A DNA stretch of 64,000 bases from Bradyrhizobium elkanii USDA 76 (GTDB lineage: Bacteria; Pseudomonadota; Alphaproteobacteria; Rhizobiales; Xanthobacteraceae). Positions 1 to 10,727 of this stretch are shown here, in pieces. Made by a program: the position numbers and the translations under genes. The stretch lies in NCBI RefSeq assembly GCF_023278185.1, contig NZ_CP066356.1:7184001-7248000 (forward strand), written 5' to 3'. Below the pieces are notes generated by a model. It made no database searches. It saw only the letters and a list, made by a program, of their open reading frames with translations, and was not told where the DNA came from. Within the stretch, counting starts at the first letter, position 1; every line of letters begins with the position of its first letter.

Positions 1-138
1 GCCCTGCTCGATATCGCGGTAACGCGGCCGGGAAATGCCCGCGCGTTCGGCCACCTGCTCTTGAGTCAGGCCCGCTTGCTTTCTTGCATCCCGGAGGAGG
101 CGTCCTAGCTGTTGGGTTGCTTCTGAGTTCCGCTCCAT
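1..138 (-). CDS. HTH XRE-family transcriptional regulator (partial, 3' end outside window)
   Basis: Reading leftward from an ATG at 138, the first 46 residues are visible and begin MERNSEATQQLGRLLRDARK. The stretch QAGLTQEQVAERAGISRPRY has the pattern of a Cro/C1-type helix-turn-helix: QEQVAERAG is helix 2, the turn follows, and ISRPRYRDIEQG is the recognition helix. Proteins of this class repress their own promoter and often act as antitoxins of the HipB/HigA kind. The start codon abuts the first of four 16-bp imperfect palindromes (139-260), which fits autoregulation. The C-terminus and any downstream partner lie outside the window, so a toxin-antitoxin role is only inference. Confidence 0.75.
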   Translation of the reverse strand, partial: MERNSEATQQLGRLLRDARKQAGLTQEQVAERAGISRPRYRDIEQG

Positions 139-260
139 GATCCGTTTACGTATCTTTTTCTTCTAAATGATGCGTGAACATATCATTGCTTATCGCTTCT
201 GCCAAGGCCCATAGATCCGTTTACGTATCATTGGCTAATAAAATGATCCGCGAACGTATC
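139..260. promoter_or_regulatory. Four operator-like imperfect palindromes upstream of the HTH gene
   Basis: Four related 16-mers lie at 139-154, 169-184, 214-229 and 245-260. The best copies read GATCCGTTTACGTATC, and each is an imperfect palindrome with the frame GAT.CGT..ACG.ATC. The starts are 30, 45 and 31 bp apart, close to whole or half multiples of a helical turn. They fill the region directly upstream of the HTH gene and end where the decayed gene on the plus strand begins. This is the arrangement expected of a repressor's own operators; binding is inferred. Confidence 0.6.
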
Positions 261-283
261 TTACTGGCCAGGGGCGGTTCCCC

Positions 284-964
284 AATGCCTAAGGCAATCT
301 CGACCAGCGCGGGGCGAACTACCGCGTGCGCATGGACTCCATGGCTCAACGACAAGGCCGACATCGTCATCATCGGCGTCACGCCTGGCAAGCAGCAGGC
401 TCTGGAAGCCCTACTCAGCTTCCGCATGGCGCTTACCGGCGCGCCTCGCTCGATGAGGCGGCGCAGCGCGCCAAGAATGCGGCCTCGTTCAAGGGGGGCA
501 TGCGCCTCGACGCGTGGTTGATGGACCACTTCGGCTTGCATCGGCTTTTCGGACTTACGTTCACGCTTGATCTCTTCGGATCCGCCGCGCACCGCGCGCA
601 TTACACGTCCGTCCTGCGCTATCCGGTCCTGAAGAGGTTCGGTAACTATGCCGGAGCCAGCCGCGTGATCGAGGAGACCCTAGCGGATGAACTCGCCGTG
701 CTGCCCAAGGCTTGGCTTGTGCCGTTCGGGCCGAATGCGGTGCGCGCGCTCGAATATCTCGCGGCGGCCGGACGCATCGATGACGCGCGTATTCTAGGCG
801 GCATCTTGCATCCCGGCGGCCAGCAATGGAACCGCTACAACGTGCAGCTCGGTCTCGTGTCCGCGATGCCGCGCTTGCGGTCCCAGGCGGGCCTGAAGTT
901 CTGCGGCGAAGCGCTGTGTGCGCTCGAAGGTCGCCGCCCTGTGTGGCGAAGGCCCGCGGCCTTA
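284..964 (+). pseudogene. Frameshifted gene, possibly uracil-DNA-glycosylase-like fold
   Basis: Two overlapping reading frames together spell one protein. The first part, including ADIVIIGVTPGKQQALEALL, is read in the frame of position 174. From about 420 the sense continues in another frame with AAQRAKNAASFKGGMRLD, then LFGSAAHRAHYTSVLRYPVL and PFGPNAVRALEYLA, and ends near ILGGILHPGGQQWNRYN. After about 850 similarity to sensible protein decays again. The VTPGKQQA and HPGGQQ segments recall nucleotide-handling proteins with the uracil-DNA-glycosylase fold, but I do not firmly recognise the family. At least one frameshift, probably two, makes it a pseudogene. Confidence 0.5.
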
Positions 965-1085
965 GACCGTAGCCTAATTTTCTGTCTCCAGCGGGCGGGC
1001 CGACGATCGGTTTACAAGATGTCAATTTTACGTACTACCGCTACTTAAATCGAGCGAAACTTAAACTAGCGCTTGGTTTGAAGGT

Positions 1086-1104
1086 ATGCTATTTTGCGTA
1101 GCAT
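1086..1104. promoter_or_regulatory. Inverted repeat overlapping the abiEi start codon
   Basis: ATGCTA (1086-1091) and TAGCAT (1099-1104) form 6-bp arms around a 7-bp spacer, and the right arm runs into the ATG at 1103. AbiEi antitoxins are known to repress their own operon by binding inverted repeats in the promoter, so this is a candidate autoregulatory site. The arms are short and the assignment is tentative. Confidence 0.35.
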
Positions 1105-1942
1105 GACGACGCAATTGCCAGGAAAATTAAACCAGCTGCGCCGGGATCTTCCGGAGGGGCTGCTCGTTGACGCTGCCTGGCTGAGCAAGCACGGCTACGC
1201 CACCAGCCTCGTCAGCAAGTATGTCGCGGCCGGCTACCTCGAACGACCGGCCGGCCGCGTGTACCGAAAGCCGCGCGGCGCCCTAAGCTGGGAGCAGGCC
1301 GTCATATCCCTTCAGACGCTTCTTTACCGCACGCCGCTGGCCGTCGGCGGCCGAACAGCGCTCGCGCTTCAAGGCTACGAGCATTACCTGCCTCGCGCCA
1401 CGCAGCAGGTTCATCTCTACGGACCTTCCGCGCCGCCCGGTTGGCTCTCGAAGCTTCCCCTCTCCATCCGTTTCGTCTTCCACAACAGCGCTGCGCTCTT
1501 CTCGCCGGAAGCGGGCCTGCCGCCCAAAGGCGATCTCGACCGCGCCAACGCCGCGGCCGAGAAGGAAGCGGCCGAAAAGGGCTTCGTCATCCAGTCATGG
1601 GGGCAATGGCGCTGGCCGCTGGTGGTTTCATCGCCGGAGCGGGCGCTGCTCGAAGTACTCGACGAGCTTCCCGATCACGAGAGCTTCGAGACCGTGGACA
1701 AACTGGTCGAGAGCCTTTCGACCCTAAGCCCCAGGCGCATGCAGACATTGCTACAAGCCTGCCAAAGCGTGAAAGCCAAGCGGCTGCTTTTCTTCTTTGC
1801 CGATCGCCATTCGCATGCCTGGAAAAACAAGATAAATAAGGATCACGTCGATCTCGGAAGCGGCAAGCGCATGCTGGTCAAAGGCGGCGTGCTCGACCGT
1901 ACCTATCAAATCACCGTGCCGAAAGGGCTCGATGCCGTTTAG
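1103..1942 (+). CDS. AbiEi-family antitoxin of a type IV toxin-antitoxin system
   Basis: 279 residues from the ATG at 1103; a TTG nine bases upstream is the only close alternative. The N-terminal ~90 residues contain LVDAAWLSKHGYATSLVSKY and AGYLERPAGRVYRKP, the winged-helix domain of AbiEi antitoxins, which reads as DNA-binding. The middle, LAVGGRTALALQGYEHYLP, is the conserved AbiEi core. Its 3' end overlaps the AbiEii gene by 11 bp, the usual translational coupling of the pair. In the type IV family the antitoxin does not bind the toxin but counters its effect and represses the operon. The product is predicted to be cytoplasmic. The gene appears intact. Confidence 0.85.
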   Translation: MTTQLPGKLNQLRRDLPEGLLVDAAWLSKHGYATSLVSKYVAAGYLERPAGRVYRKPRGALSWEQAVISLQTLLYRTPLAVGGRTALALQGYEHYLPRATQQVHLYGPSAPPGWLSKLPLSIRFVFHNSAALFSPEAGLPPKGDLDRANAAAEKEAAEKGFVIQSWGQWRWPLVVSSPERALLEVLDELPDHESFETVDKLVESLSTLSPRRMQTLLQACQSVKAKRLLFFFADRHSHAWKNKINKDHVDLGSGKRMLVKGGVLDRTYQITVPKGLDAV

Positions 1943-2843
1943 CGACCAATACCGCAGACAGGTTACCCTGCTGATCCGCGTCGTCCCCCTGGTCGCGCAG
2001 GAAGACTGCTTTGCGCTCAAGGGCGGGACCGCGATCAATCTCTTCGTTCGCGACCTGCCCCGCCTGTCGGTCGATATCGACCTCACCTATCTGCCGGTGC
2101 AGCCGCGCGACCAATCGCTCAAGGAGATCGAGACCGCGCTCACGCGCATCGCCGGCCGCATCAAGGCACAAATCGGCGGGTGCCAAGTCACAGAGGGCTT
2201 GACCGAAGGGCGCGTCAACAAGCTATTCGTCCAGCTCGGCGCCGCAACCGTCAAAATCGAGGTGACGCCGGTCCTTCGCGGCTGCGTCTATCCCGCCAAA
2301 AAGCAATCCGTGACCGATACCGTCGAGGACGAATTCGGCTTCGCCGAGATCCAGGTTGTCTCGCACGCGGACCTCTATGCTGGAAAGCTGGTCGCCGCGC
2401 TGGACCGCCAGCATCCGCGCGACTTTTTCGACGTGCGTGATTTGCTCGCCAACGAGGGCATCACCGACGATCTGCGAAAGGCCTTCGTCGTGTACATGCT
2501 CAGCCACCACAGGCCGATGGCGGAAGTCCTCGATCCGCCGCGCCGAGCTATGAAGGAGGATTATGAACACGGTTTCGTCGGGATGACAGAAGAGCCCGTC
2601 CCGCTTACCGAACTGGAAGCAACGCGTGAGGAGATGATCAAGGCGATCGTGGCCGACATGCCGGACGCGCACCGGAAATTTCTGGTCAGCTTCGAACAAG
2701 GCGCGCCGGAGTGGGATCTGCTGGGGCTGCCCGGGGTGCCCGATCTTCCGGCCGTCAAATGGCGCCAGCTCAATCTCGACAAGCTGCCCAAAGAAAAACG
2801 CGCGGTGCTGACGGCCGCACTGAAGAAAGCGCTCGGCGTCTAG
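1932..2843 (+). CDS. AbiEii/AbiGii-family nucleotidyltransferase toxin
   Basis: 303 residues. The start at 1932 lies inside the antitoxin gene. Residues ~25-50, KGGTAINLFVRDLPRLSVDI followed by DLTYLP, contain the GG...S.DIDL signature of the DNA polymerase beta-type nucleotidyltransferase fold; the paired acids of SVDIDL are the expected metal ligands. A later HADLYAGKLVAALDRQHPRD segment matches the family's third conserved block. AbiEii toxins transfer nucleotides to RNA targets and cause bacteriostasis, historically as abortive phage defence. Stop at 2843, followed by a convergent remnant. It appears complete and, with its antitoxin, functional. Confidence 0.87.
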   Translation: MPFSDQYRRQVTLLIRVVPLVAQEDCFALKGGTAINLFVRDLPRLSVDIDLTYLPVQPRDQSLKEIETALTRIAGRIKAQIGGCQVTEGLTEGRVNKLFVQLGAATVKIEVTPVLRGCVYPAKKQSVTDTVEDEFGFAEIQVVSHADLYAGKLVAALDRQHPRDFFDVRDLLANEGITDDLRKAFVVYMLSHHRPMAEVLDPPRRAMKEDYEHGFVGMTEEPVPLTELEATREEMIKAIVADMPDAHRKFLVSFEQGAPEWDLLGLPGVPDLPAVKWRQLNLDKLPKEKRAVLTAALKKALGV

Positions 2844-2870
2844 GCGGCTCGCAGCCGCCCCTGACGCTTT

Positions 2871-3980
2871 TTAGCTGACGTCGATCGGCGACGTGCGCCA
2901 TACGTCTTTGCCAAGCGCGATCAGCATGTCCCGCCGTTGTTCGATATCGGTCGCCGAACAGTTCTCAAAGGCTTGCAACTTTTCGTTGATGCGCGTGATC
3001 GACGAATTCCTCCCGACCGGGCTCAAGGCCACGATGCTGCGCGTGAGATAATGACCCGACTTCGCGTATTCGGGCTTCTTCTTCTCGAAGAATCCGTTGC
3101 TCGCCACGATGTTGATCGGCTTTTCCAAGAGCGTCACGTTCCCAAGCTTTACTTTGTGTAGCGCTTGCCGGGATTGGCGGCGGTGAAGGACTGGCGGAGA
3201 TCGGCCTCCGGCGTGTCGGGCAGAATGTGCTCGATCTCGAGCGCGGTGAATTCGCCAAGGCCGCCGGGCCCCCTCATGCCCTTGAAGGCAATTTCAACAT
3301 GCTGCGCCAGCTTGGCCAGCAAATAGCGCGTGCGGTACTGCTGCATCGAACCAAGTGTGTATCGTTTGAGCGTATCGCCCAGCTCGGGATCCTTGCCGAC
3401 CATGTTCTTTTGTAGCCGTTCTGCCACGAACTCGTTGAGCTTGGCTTTTTGCGCCTTCGCATCGGCAATTTCCGCGATCTCGCGCAGTTCGTCCGCCCAT
3501 ATCGAGAAATTGCGCTCCAGATCCCTTGTCGGAGTCTTGGTGAAGATGTAATAGAATAGGAAACTTTCAAGCTGCCGCACGAAGTGATCGAACAGCGCTT
3601 TGGGAAAGTTCGCGGCTGCCAGCAGCACATAGTGCAAGCTGAATGCCGCGCCGCAAAGCTGCTGAAGCGTGTCCATGGCGGTGCTGGACGCGCCGTCATT
3701 ACCACGGCCTTCGGTGAAGCCAATGTAGCGCTCGACGCTGCGAATGATCTTACGGACGAAGCCGAACGAATCGCTGCGGTAGCCGCACAGCTCGGCATTG
3801 TTTTTGTCGATCAGCCAGTCGTAAATCTCGTCTTTGCGCACCACACCGTCCCGGCGCTCGTTCTTCACCTTGTAATTCGCCATGATGAAATAGCGCAGGA
3901 AGCGCAGCGGCTTTTCCTTGTTGCGCTCCAATGGCCCCGTGATCTTCTTCCACTCGTCCTTAAGGTGTGTGAAACCACAC
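2871..3980 (-). pseudogene. DUF262/DUF1524 (GmrSD-like) nuclease, 5'-truncated and frameshifted
   Basis: The reading frame ending at 3149 carries the C-terminal half of a DUF262-type protein followed by EIEHILPDTPEADLRQSF, the HNH-like EHxxP motif of DUF1524. It stops at GKRYTK. In the next frame the same protein resumes at about 3150 as KLGNVTLLEKPINIVASNGF and runs to 2871, so a single-base shift splits it. The N-terminal half with the DUF262 DGQQR-type motif is missing: upstream of about 3980 the frame turns into unrelated sequence abutting the effector gene. Intact relatives (GmrSD type) are modification-dependent restriction enzymes. This is a defence-gene relic. Confidence 0.75.
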
Positions 3981-4089
3981 TGGTCTCTCTCGGGAGCCGC
4001 GCCGTCGGTGCGACGGCATCCGAAAACAACATGACGTAGCGAGAGGCGGGTGGAAACAAGATCGACGCCCCTCGCAATCGGATGGCCGC

Positions 4090-6507
4090 TCACAGTTCAA
4101 GCCCGCGGTCCCCAAGCACCTGGCGCATCAGCGCGCCCTTAATTTCGCGGGCGATCTCCTCGCGGATCTGGGCTCCGAACTGCACCTCGGCCTCGCTGTC
4201 TCCGGTTAGGTGATGATCTGCGAGCCGTTGCTCAAGGCGGCTCGGAAACTCCTCGTCCATCGCCTCCCTGAGCCGGACCTGCATCTGTGCATGGGCTTCG
4301 GGGGCGATCCGGCTCACCACCGTCTCCCAAGGTTGCCAGTGAGTTGCCAGATAGTCGGCGAACCCCGCCTCCTCTTGATTGCGCACCTGCGTCTCGGCTG
4401 CGGTGAGATCGTGCTCAGTGACGTAGGAGACTTCATAGAACCGCATGTCCGGCGCGATGAGCTGCAGGTCCAGCCGATCACGTAGCTTGACCTGATAGGC
4501 GAGATAGACCTCGATCTCGTCGACGAACCGGAGCGAGTTGACCTTCTGACGGGCGATCGGATCGAGCGCGTTCAGGCGGAACAGGACCCGCGCCTGCTGG
4601 ATGAGTTCACCGAGCCGATCGTCATAGGCCCCATCCTCGACATCAGCCTTCAGACGTGCGGTCTGCATGCCGTTCCAGGTCAGGGTGATGCGATCCTGGC
4701 AGGTCTCGCTCGCCCCGAAAGCCAGCTGAAAAAACTGCTGGCGCAATGGCGGCCTGGTCGCTGCCTGCCGCAGGTCCTCGGCCACCGCCTGTCTGAACTC
4801 GGGATTATCATAATTCACAGTCTTCTGCAGCTTGTCGAGGAAGAGCGCGTATGCCGGGGCACCCGCCTCGTCGGCGAAGTTCTGCCAGGCGGCGATCGCC
4901 TCCGGCTCGCCCTTCAACCAGTCCGCTACCGCCTCGGCTAGTGGCCGTTCCTGATCCACCGCCGTTCCCCCGCCCATCGAGAAGAAGACCCGCGGGCCAG
5001 CATAGTTCGGGGCATTCAGAGCTCCCGCCAAATTCGTCCGCACCTGCTCGGGCAGCGGATTGTCATCCACATAAACCATGCACCCAGAACCTAGCTGGGT
5101 TAGCAGGGTCTCCGGCAAGCCGATCAACCGGTTGTCGCGTGCCTCGAGCACCTGGAGCTCGGCCGGGAGGGTCTCGGGCAGGCTCGTCAGCCTGTTGCCG
5201 CTGACGTGGAGTCTCTGGAGCTCGGGCGGGAGTGTCTCGGGCAGACTATTCAGGTGGTTATCGCGGGCGAAGAGCAACTGGAGCTCGGCCGGGAGAGTGT
5301 CGGGCAGGCTCGCCAGCCTGTTGCCATCGGCTTCGAGCTCTTGGAGGTCGGGCGGGAGGGTATCAGGCAGGCTGGTCAGCCGGTTGCCGCCGACGGCAAG
5401 CAACTGAAGTCCGCTCGGGAAGGCGTCGGGCAGGCTGGTCAGCAGGTTGCCGCGGACATCGAGGTCCTGGAGCCCGACCGGCAGGGTGTCGGGCAGGCTG
5501 GTCAGCCGGTTGCTGCTGACGGCGAGTGTCGAAAGACCCTCCGGGAGGGTGTCGGGCAGCCTGGTCAGCTGGTTGCTGCCGATGACGAGTGACTGGAGTC
5601 CCGTCGGGAGGGCGTCGGGCAGGCGAGTCAATCGGTTGTTGCTGGCGCCGAGCGTCCGAAGTCCAGACGGGAGGATGTCAGGCAAGTGCACCAGCTCGTT
5701 GTCGCTCACGTTGAGCGATCGGAGCCCGGGCGGAAGGGTGTCGGGCAATGTCGTCAGGCCCAAGTATTGCAGCTCCAGCCCTGCATAGACGTCGCCAGTT
5801 TCGCCCCAGGCTATTATTCGTCTTACCGCCTCTTGCCGATCCTCGCCTTCCGCCTGCCGCTCATCGCAGGCCCATTTGTCCAAGATCTGGTCGAGCCGCG
5901 ATTCCCTGAGGACGGAGCCTTCGAAGTCCGCCGCACCGCCTGCAGGGCCAGAGGCCCGTGTGTCATGCAATGCTTCGGTCCACTGCGCTGCGGCCGGGGT
6001 GAGCCGGCCGCCTCCTGTTGAGGTATTGCCATCACCTCGCAGGGGCCGTCGGCCGAGAATTGCTGCCCCGAGATTTTGCTGCCAAGGATTTGCTGGGGTC
6101 GTTGCCCACTCCGGCGCCACGTCACTGGCCTCCGCCCACGAATGCTCCTCCTGACCGACACTATGCGTCGGCCAATCGGCAGCCGCATCCATGCCGTGCC
6201 AATAATCCGGCAGACTGAAACTGCCGGCTGGCAGCTGGCCACCGCGATCCGTGGCCGTAAAAAGCACATGTTGATTGATCCCTTGTCCAGAGAAGGCTGG
6301 CGGATCCGATGGCAACCGCGAGGTGCCCTGTCCGACGCGACCCTCATGCGGCATTCCCAAAGGATCCGCATCTCTGTTCGACACAACGTCCGCGTCGCCG
6401 AGCCTATTTGAACTGGAGGGCGGGCGCTCGTGCGGATGCAACTCGTTCAGGTGCTGCGGAAACCCCGCTTCTATAGCGCGACAATCTGGGTGGGAAGCGC
6501 ACGACAA
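4090..6507 (-). CDS. LRR-NEL E3 ubiquitin ligase, type III secreted effector; 5' end cut off by IS21
   Basis: 805 residues if read from a TTG at 6507, which lies in the IS21 terminal repeat; native sequence starts near residue 12. A Ser/Pro/Gly-rich N-terminal ~200 residues is followed by about ten 20-residue leucine-rich repeats of pattern LTSLPDTLPxGLQxLxVxxN (residues ~240-460). The C-terminal ~300 residues are a NEL (novel E3 ligase) domain with FGASETCQDRITLTWNGMQ; the Cys near residue 603 in the CxD motif is the expected catalytic thioester residue. Known relatives (IpaH, SspH, rhizobial NopM) are injected by type III secretion and ubiquitinate host proteins. A tts box and start codon lie beyond the IS element (9210-9299), so the gene is probably inactive as found. 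Confidence 0.88.
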   Translation of the reverse strand: MSCASHPDCRAIEAGFPQHLNELHPHERPPSSSNRLGDADVVSNRDADPLGMPHEGRVGQGTSRLPSDPPAFSGQGINQHVLFTATDRGGQLPAGSFSLPDYWHGMDAAADWPTHSVGQEEHSWAEASDVAPEWATTPANPWQQNLGAAILGRRPLRGDGNTSTGGGRLTPAAAQWTEALHDTRASGPAGGAADFEGSVLRESRLDQILDKWACDERQAEGEDRQEAVRRIIAWGETGDVYAGLELQYLGLTTLPDTLPPGLRSLNVSDNELVHLPDILPSGLRTLGASNNRLTRLPDALPTGLQSLVIGSNQLTRLPDTLPEGLSTLAVSSNRLTSLPDTLPVGLQDLDVRGNLLTSLPDAFPSGLQLLAVGGNRLTSLPDTLPPDLQELEADGNRLASLPDTLPAELQLLFARDNHLNSLPETLPPELQRLHVSGNRLTSLPETLPAELQVLEARDNRLIGLPETLLTQLGSGCMVYVDDNPLPEQVRTNLAGALNAPNYAGPRVFFSMGGGTAVDQERPLAEAVADWLKGEPEAIAAWQNFADEAGAPAYALFLDKLQKTVNYDNPEFRQAVAEDLRQAATRPPLRQQFFQLAFGASETCQDRITLTWNGMQTARLKADVEDGAYDDRLGELIQQARVLFRLNALDPIARQKVNSLRFVDEIEVYLAYQVKLRDRLDLQLIAPDMRFYEVSYVTEHDLTAAETQVRNQEEAGFADYLATHWQPWETVVSRIAPEAHAQMQVRLREAMDEEFPSRLEQRLADHHLTGDSEAEVQFGAQIREEIAREIKGALMRQVLGDRGLEL

Positions 6508-6516
6508 TCAGGATGG
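6476..6516. repeat. IS21 left terminal inverted repeat
   Basis: About 41 bp, read inward GCGCGACAATCTGGGTGG..., with an internal repeat of the CGACAATCAGGATGG block. It pairs with the right end at 9075-9115. Further copies of the GATTGTCGCG block occur at 6550-6600. Confidence 0.7.
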
Positions 6517-6599
6517 CGAGTCGGTGTCGCGGCGAGGTGATGATTGCCGCGTTGATTGTCGCGCGCAAGAGTTTTTTGAACTCTGATTGTCGCGGAGCG

Positions 6600-9052
<2,453 letters not shown>

Positions 9053-9074
9053 TCACGAGCCCGGCGAAGCTCTC

Positions 9075-9115
9075 TCATCCTGATTGACGCTCCACTGTCA
9101 CCCTGATTGCCGCGC
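9075..9115. repeat. IS21 right terminal inverted repeat
   Basis: About 41 bp. On the minus strand it reads inward GCGCGGCAATCAGGGTGAC... and then CGTCAATCAGGATGA, matching the left end with the same internal spacing. Confidence 0.7.
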
Positions 9116-9212
9116 GGCACCCGCTTCGTCCGCCTGCTGCTCTTCCAGCCCATGATAGTACGCCCGATCGACATCTGGGGCCTCGAATGGGTTGAGCTTG
9201 TTGAACGATCAT
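9116..9212 (-). pseudogene. 5' coding stub of the interrupted type III effector gene
   Basis: Downstream of the tts box, AAAGGAGATGGG precedes an ATG at 9212 whose frame (MIVQQAQPIRGPRCRSG...) stays open into the IS21 right end. An alternative frame through the same stretch (LNPFEAPDVDRAYYHGLEE) also looks protein-like but lacks a start codon after an in-frame stop. The position between a tts promoter and the IS21-split LRR-NEL gene makes this the likely original effector N-terminus; which frame is authentic is not settled. Confidence 0.45.
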
Positions 9213-9269
9213 CCCATCTCCTTTGACAGATACGATTAGCTAATGCCGGAGCTGGATAAACACGTTCTC

Positions 9270-9299
9270 GCTACAAGGCTTGGCTTTCGAGAAGCTGAC
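9270..9299 (-). promoter_or_regulatory. tts box (TtsI-dependent type III secretion promoter) facing the effector gene
   Basis: On the minus strand 9299-9282 reads GTCAGCTTCTCGAAAGCC, an excellent fit to the rhizobial tts-box core GTCAGCTTnTCGAAAGCT. It points toward the ATG at 9212, about 70 bp downstream. TtsI, itself induced via flavonoid/NodD1, activates such promoters to express type III secretion genes and effectors during nodulation. Confidence 0.8.
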
Positions 9300-9881
9300 G
9301 AGAAATCAGAATGAGCGTAACTGTCCTGCGGGACGCTTAGCGCTTGATTGCCCGCGCTGGAGTTCAACATGCCGATGCCGGACCATGTCGGAACTTCGAG
9401 AAGCAGATTTCTGAGGCTCTCTCAAGAACGTCCGCGCTTGCCTTTTGAAGCCCGTCGGCGCGGCTACAAGGCATTGATCACGCGCTGAGCGTTTTCTTCC
9501 TGTCGCAAATACGGGTAGGCGATAACTTCAACAGCTTGGCACGGCTTTTCTTGTTAATCGACCATTCAGAAAAATTGCATTCGGTAGCACTGGACGGTTT
9601 TAGCGAAAGCGGCATTCCAAATCGTTTCCGAAACTACGAATATTTTCCTGCTCAATCTAAGCGCGCACTGTAACGAAGTCACCAGTTATAATGCTCATTG
9701 CGGTCTCCCGGTGGCCGCCAACTCGGGGCACGCGGATAACAGGCCTTACGGGAGATTTTTGTTGGGCCGGGACAGGCTTGGTCCTGCGAAGGAACGACTG
9801 TAAGGCACCGGAATCGGTACAGTCCCATGTATGAAAAACACCACTTTCTATGGATTTTATAACATAGCTTTGTGTTGAAAA
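9300..9881. other. Intergenic stretch without a recognisable gene
   Basis: Nothing convincing on either strand. A 37-codon plus-strand reading frame near 9370-9485 ends in FEARRRGYKALITR but has no clear ribosome binding site. Confidence 0.5.
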
Positions 9882-9897
9882 ATACCTTCTGGGGTAT
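9882..9897. promoter_or_regulatory. Short inverted repeat just upstream of the second abiEi gene
   Basis: ATACC (9882-9886) and GGTAT (9893-9897) face each other 9 bp before the ATG at 9906, in an AT-rich promoter-like stretch. It is a candidate autoregulatory operator of the AbiEi/AbiEii pair; the arms are only 5 bp. Confidence 0.3.
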
Positions 9898-9905
9898 ATT
9901 TATAC

Positions 9906-10727
9906 ATGATGCTTCGTAGCCGCCGAACTCTCGCTTCCTATCTAACGGATCTGCTCGCCGGTGGACGGATCTCGTTTACGCGGGACGAAGCGATCGCCGA
10001 ACTGGAGGTAACTTCGCGGGGCTTCCTGGCCGCCGCCAAACGCCTGCGGAAGAAAGGGCAGCTTCTTAATCCGCGGCACGGCTTTTACGTCGTCGTCCCT
10101 CCACAGTACCTGGTGCGCGGTGCTCCACCGCCGCAGTGGTATATCGACGATCTCATGGAACACGAGGGGCACCCATATTATGTCGGATTGCTCAAGGCGG
10201 CTGAGATACACGGCGCGTCCCACCAGGCGGTCATGCAATTCCAAATCGTAACCGACAAACGGATGCCCAAAATCCGCGCCGGCCGCTCGATCCTTTCCTT
10301 CTTCTATCGAAAGGAAATAGGCGCTCTTTCGGGAGCGATCGTTGACCACAAGACCGATACTGGCCGCTTCAAGCTATCGTCGCCCGAACTCACTGGGCTC
10401 GACCTGCTGCGCTATATGCATGTGACCGGAACGATAGACAGCATTGCCACTGTCCTTTCTGATCTCGGGGCTAAAATGAAGGCGCACGAACTCCAGAAAT
10501 TGGCACCCGCCTTTGAGCGGTCCGTTATCCAGCGCCTCGGATACCTGCTCGACTACGTCAAACACAGCCAGGCAGCCGAGTCACTTCACGCCTACCTGCA
10601 AAACGAAAAACTGCTGCCCTGGGTCGAACTCGATCCTTCCAAGCGTAGTAGCAAGACCCGCAAGCCGCCGGAACGTGACACACGCTGGAACGTGCTGGTC
10701 CATCGCCGTCCGGAGCTCGATCAATGA
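9906..10727 (+). CDS. AbiEi-family antitoxin (second system)
   Basis: 273 residues from the ATG at 9906. The N-terminal DLLAGGRISFTRDEAIAELE and RGFLAAAKRLRKKGQLLNPR form a winged-helix-like DNA-binding domain, followed by GFYVVVPPQY, DLMEHEGHPYYVGLLKAAEI and HGASHQAVMQFQIV, the core of the AbiEi antitoxin family with its N-terminal DUF4095-like part. It is unrelated at close range to the antitoxin at 1103, so the two systems were acquired separately. The stop overlaps the toxin start (ATGA at 10724). Expected role: repressor and neutraliser of the downstream nucleotidyltransferase. Intact. Confidence 0.85.
   Translation: MMLRSRRTLASYLTDLLAGGRISFTRDEAIAELEVTSRGFLAAAKRLRKKGQLLNPRHGFYVVVPPQYLVRGAPPPQWYIDDLMEHEGHPYYVGLLKAAEIHGASHQAVMQFQIVTDKRMPKIRAGRSILSFFYRKEIGALSGAIVDHKTDTGRFKLSSPELTGLDLLRYMHVTGTIDSIATVLSDLGAKMKAHELQKLAPAFERSVIQRLGYLLDYVKHSQAAESLHAYLQNEKLLPWVELDPSKRSSKTRKPPERDTRWNVLVHRRPELDQ

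Noticed and set aside
2686..2703. GTCAGCTTCGAACAAG as a tts box
   Set aside because: Inside the AbiEii coding sequence, and spacing and second half do not match the consensus.
9538..9556. TGGCAC-type sigma-54 promoter
   Set aside because: The -12 element (TTGC) is missing at the required distance and no suitable gene follows.
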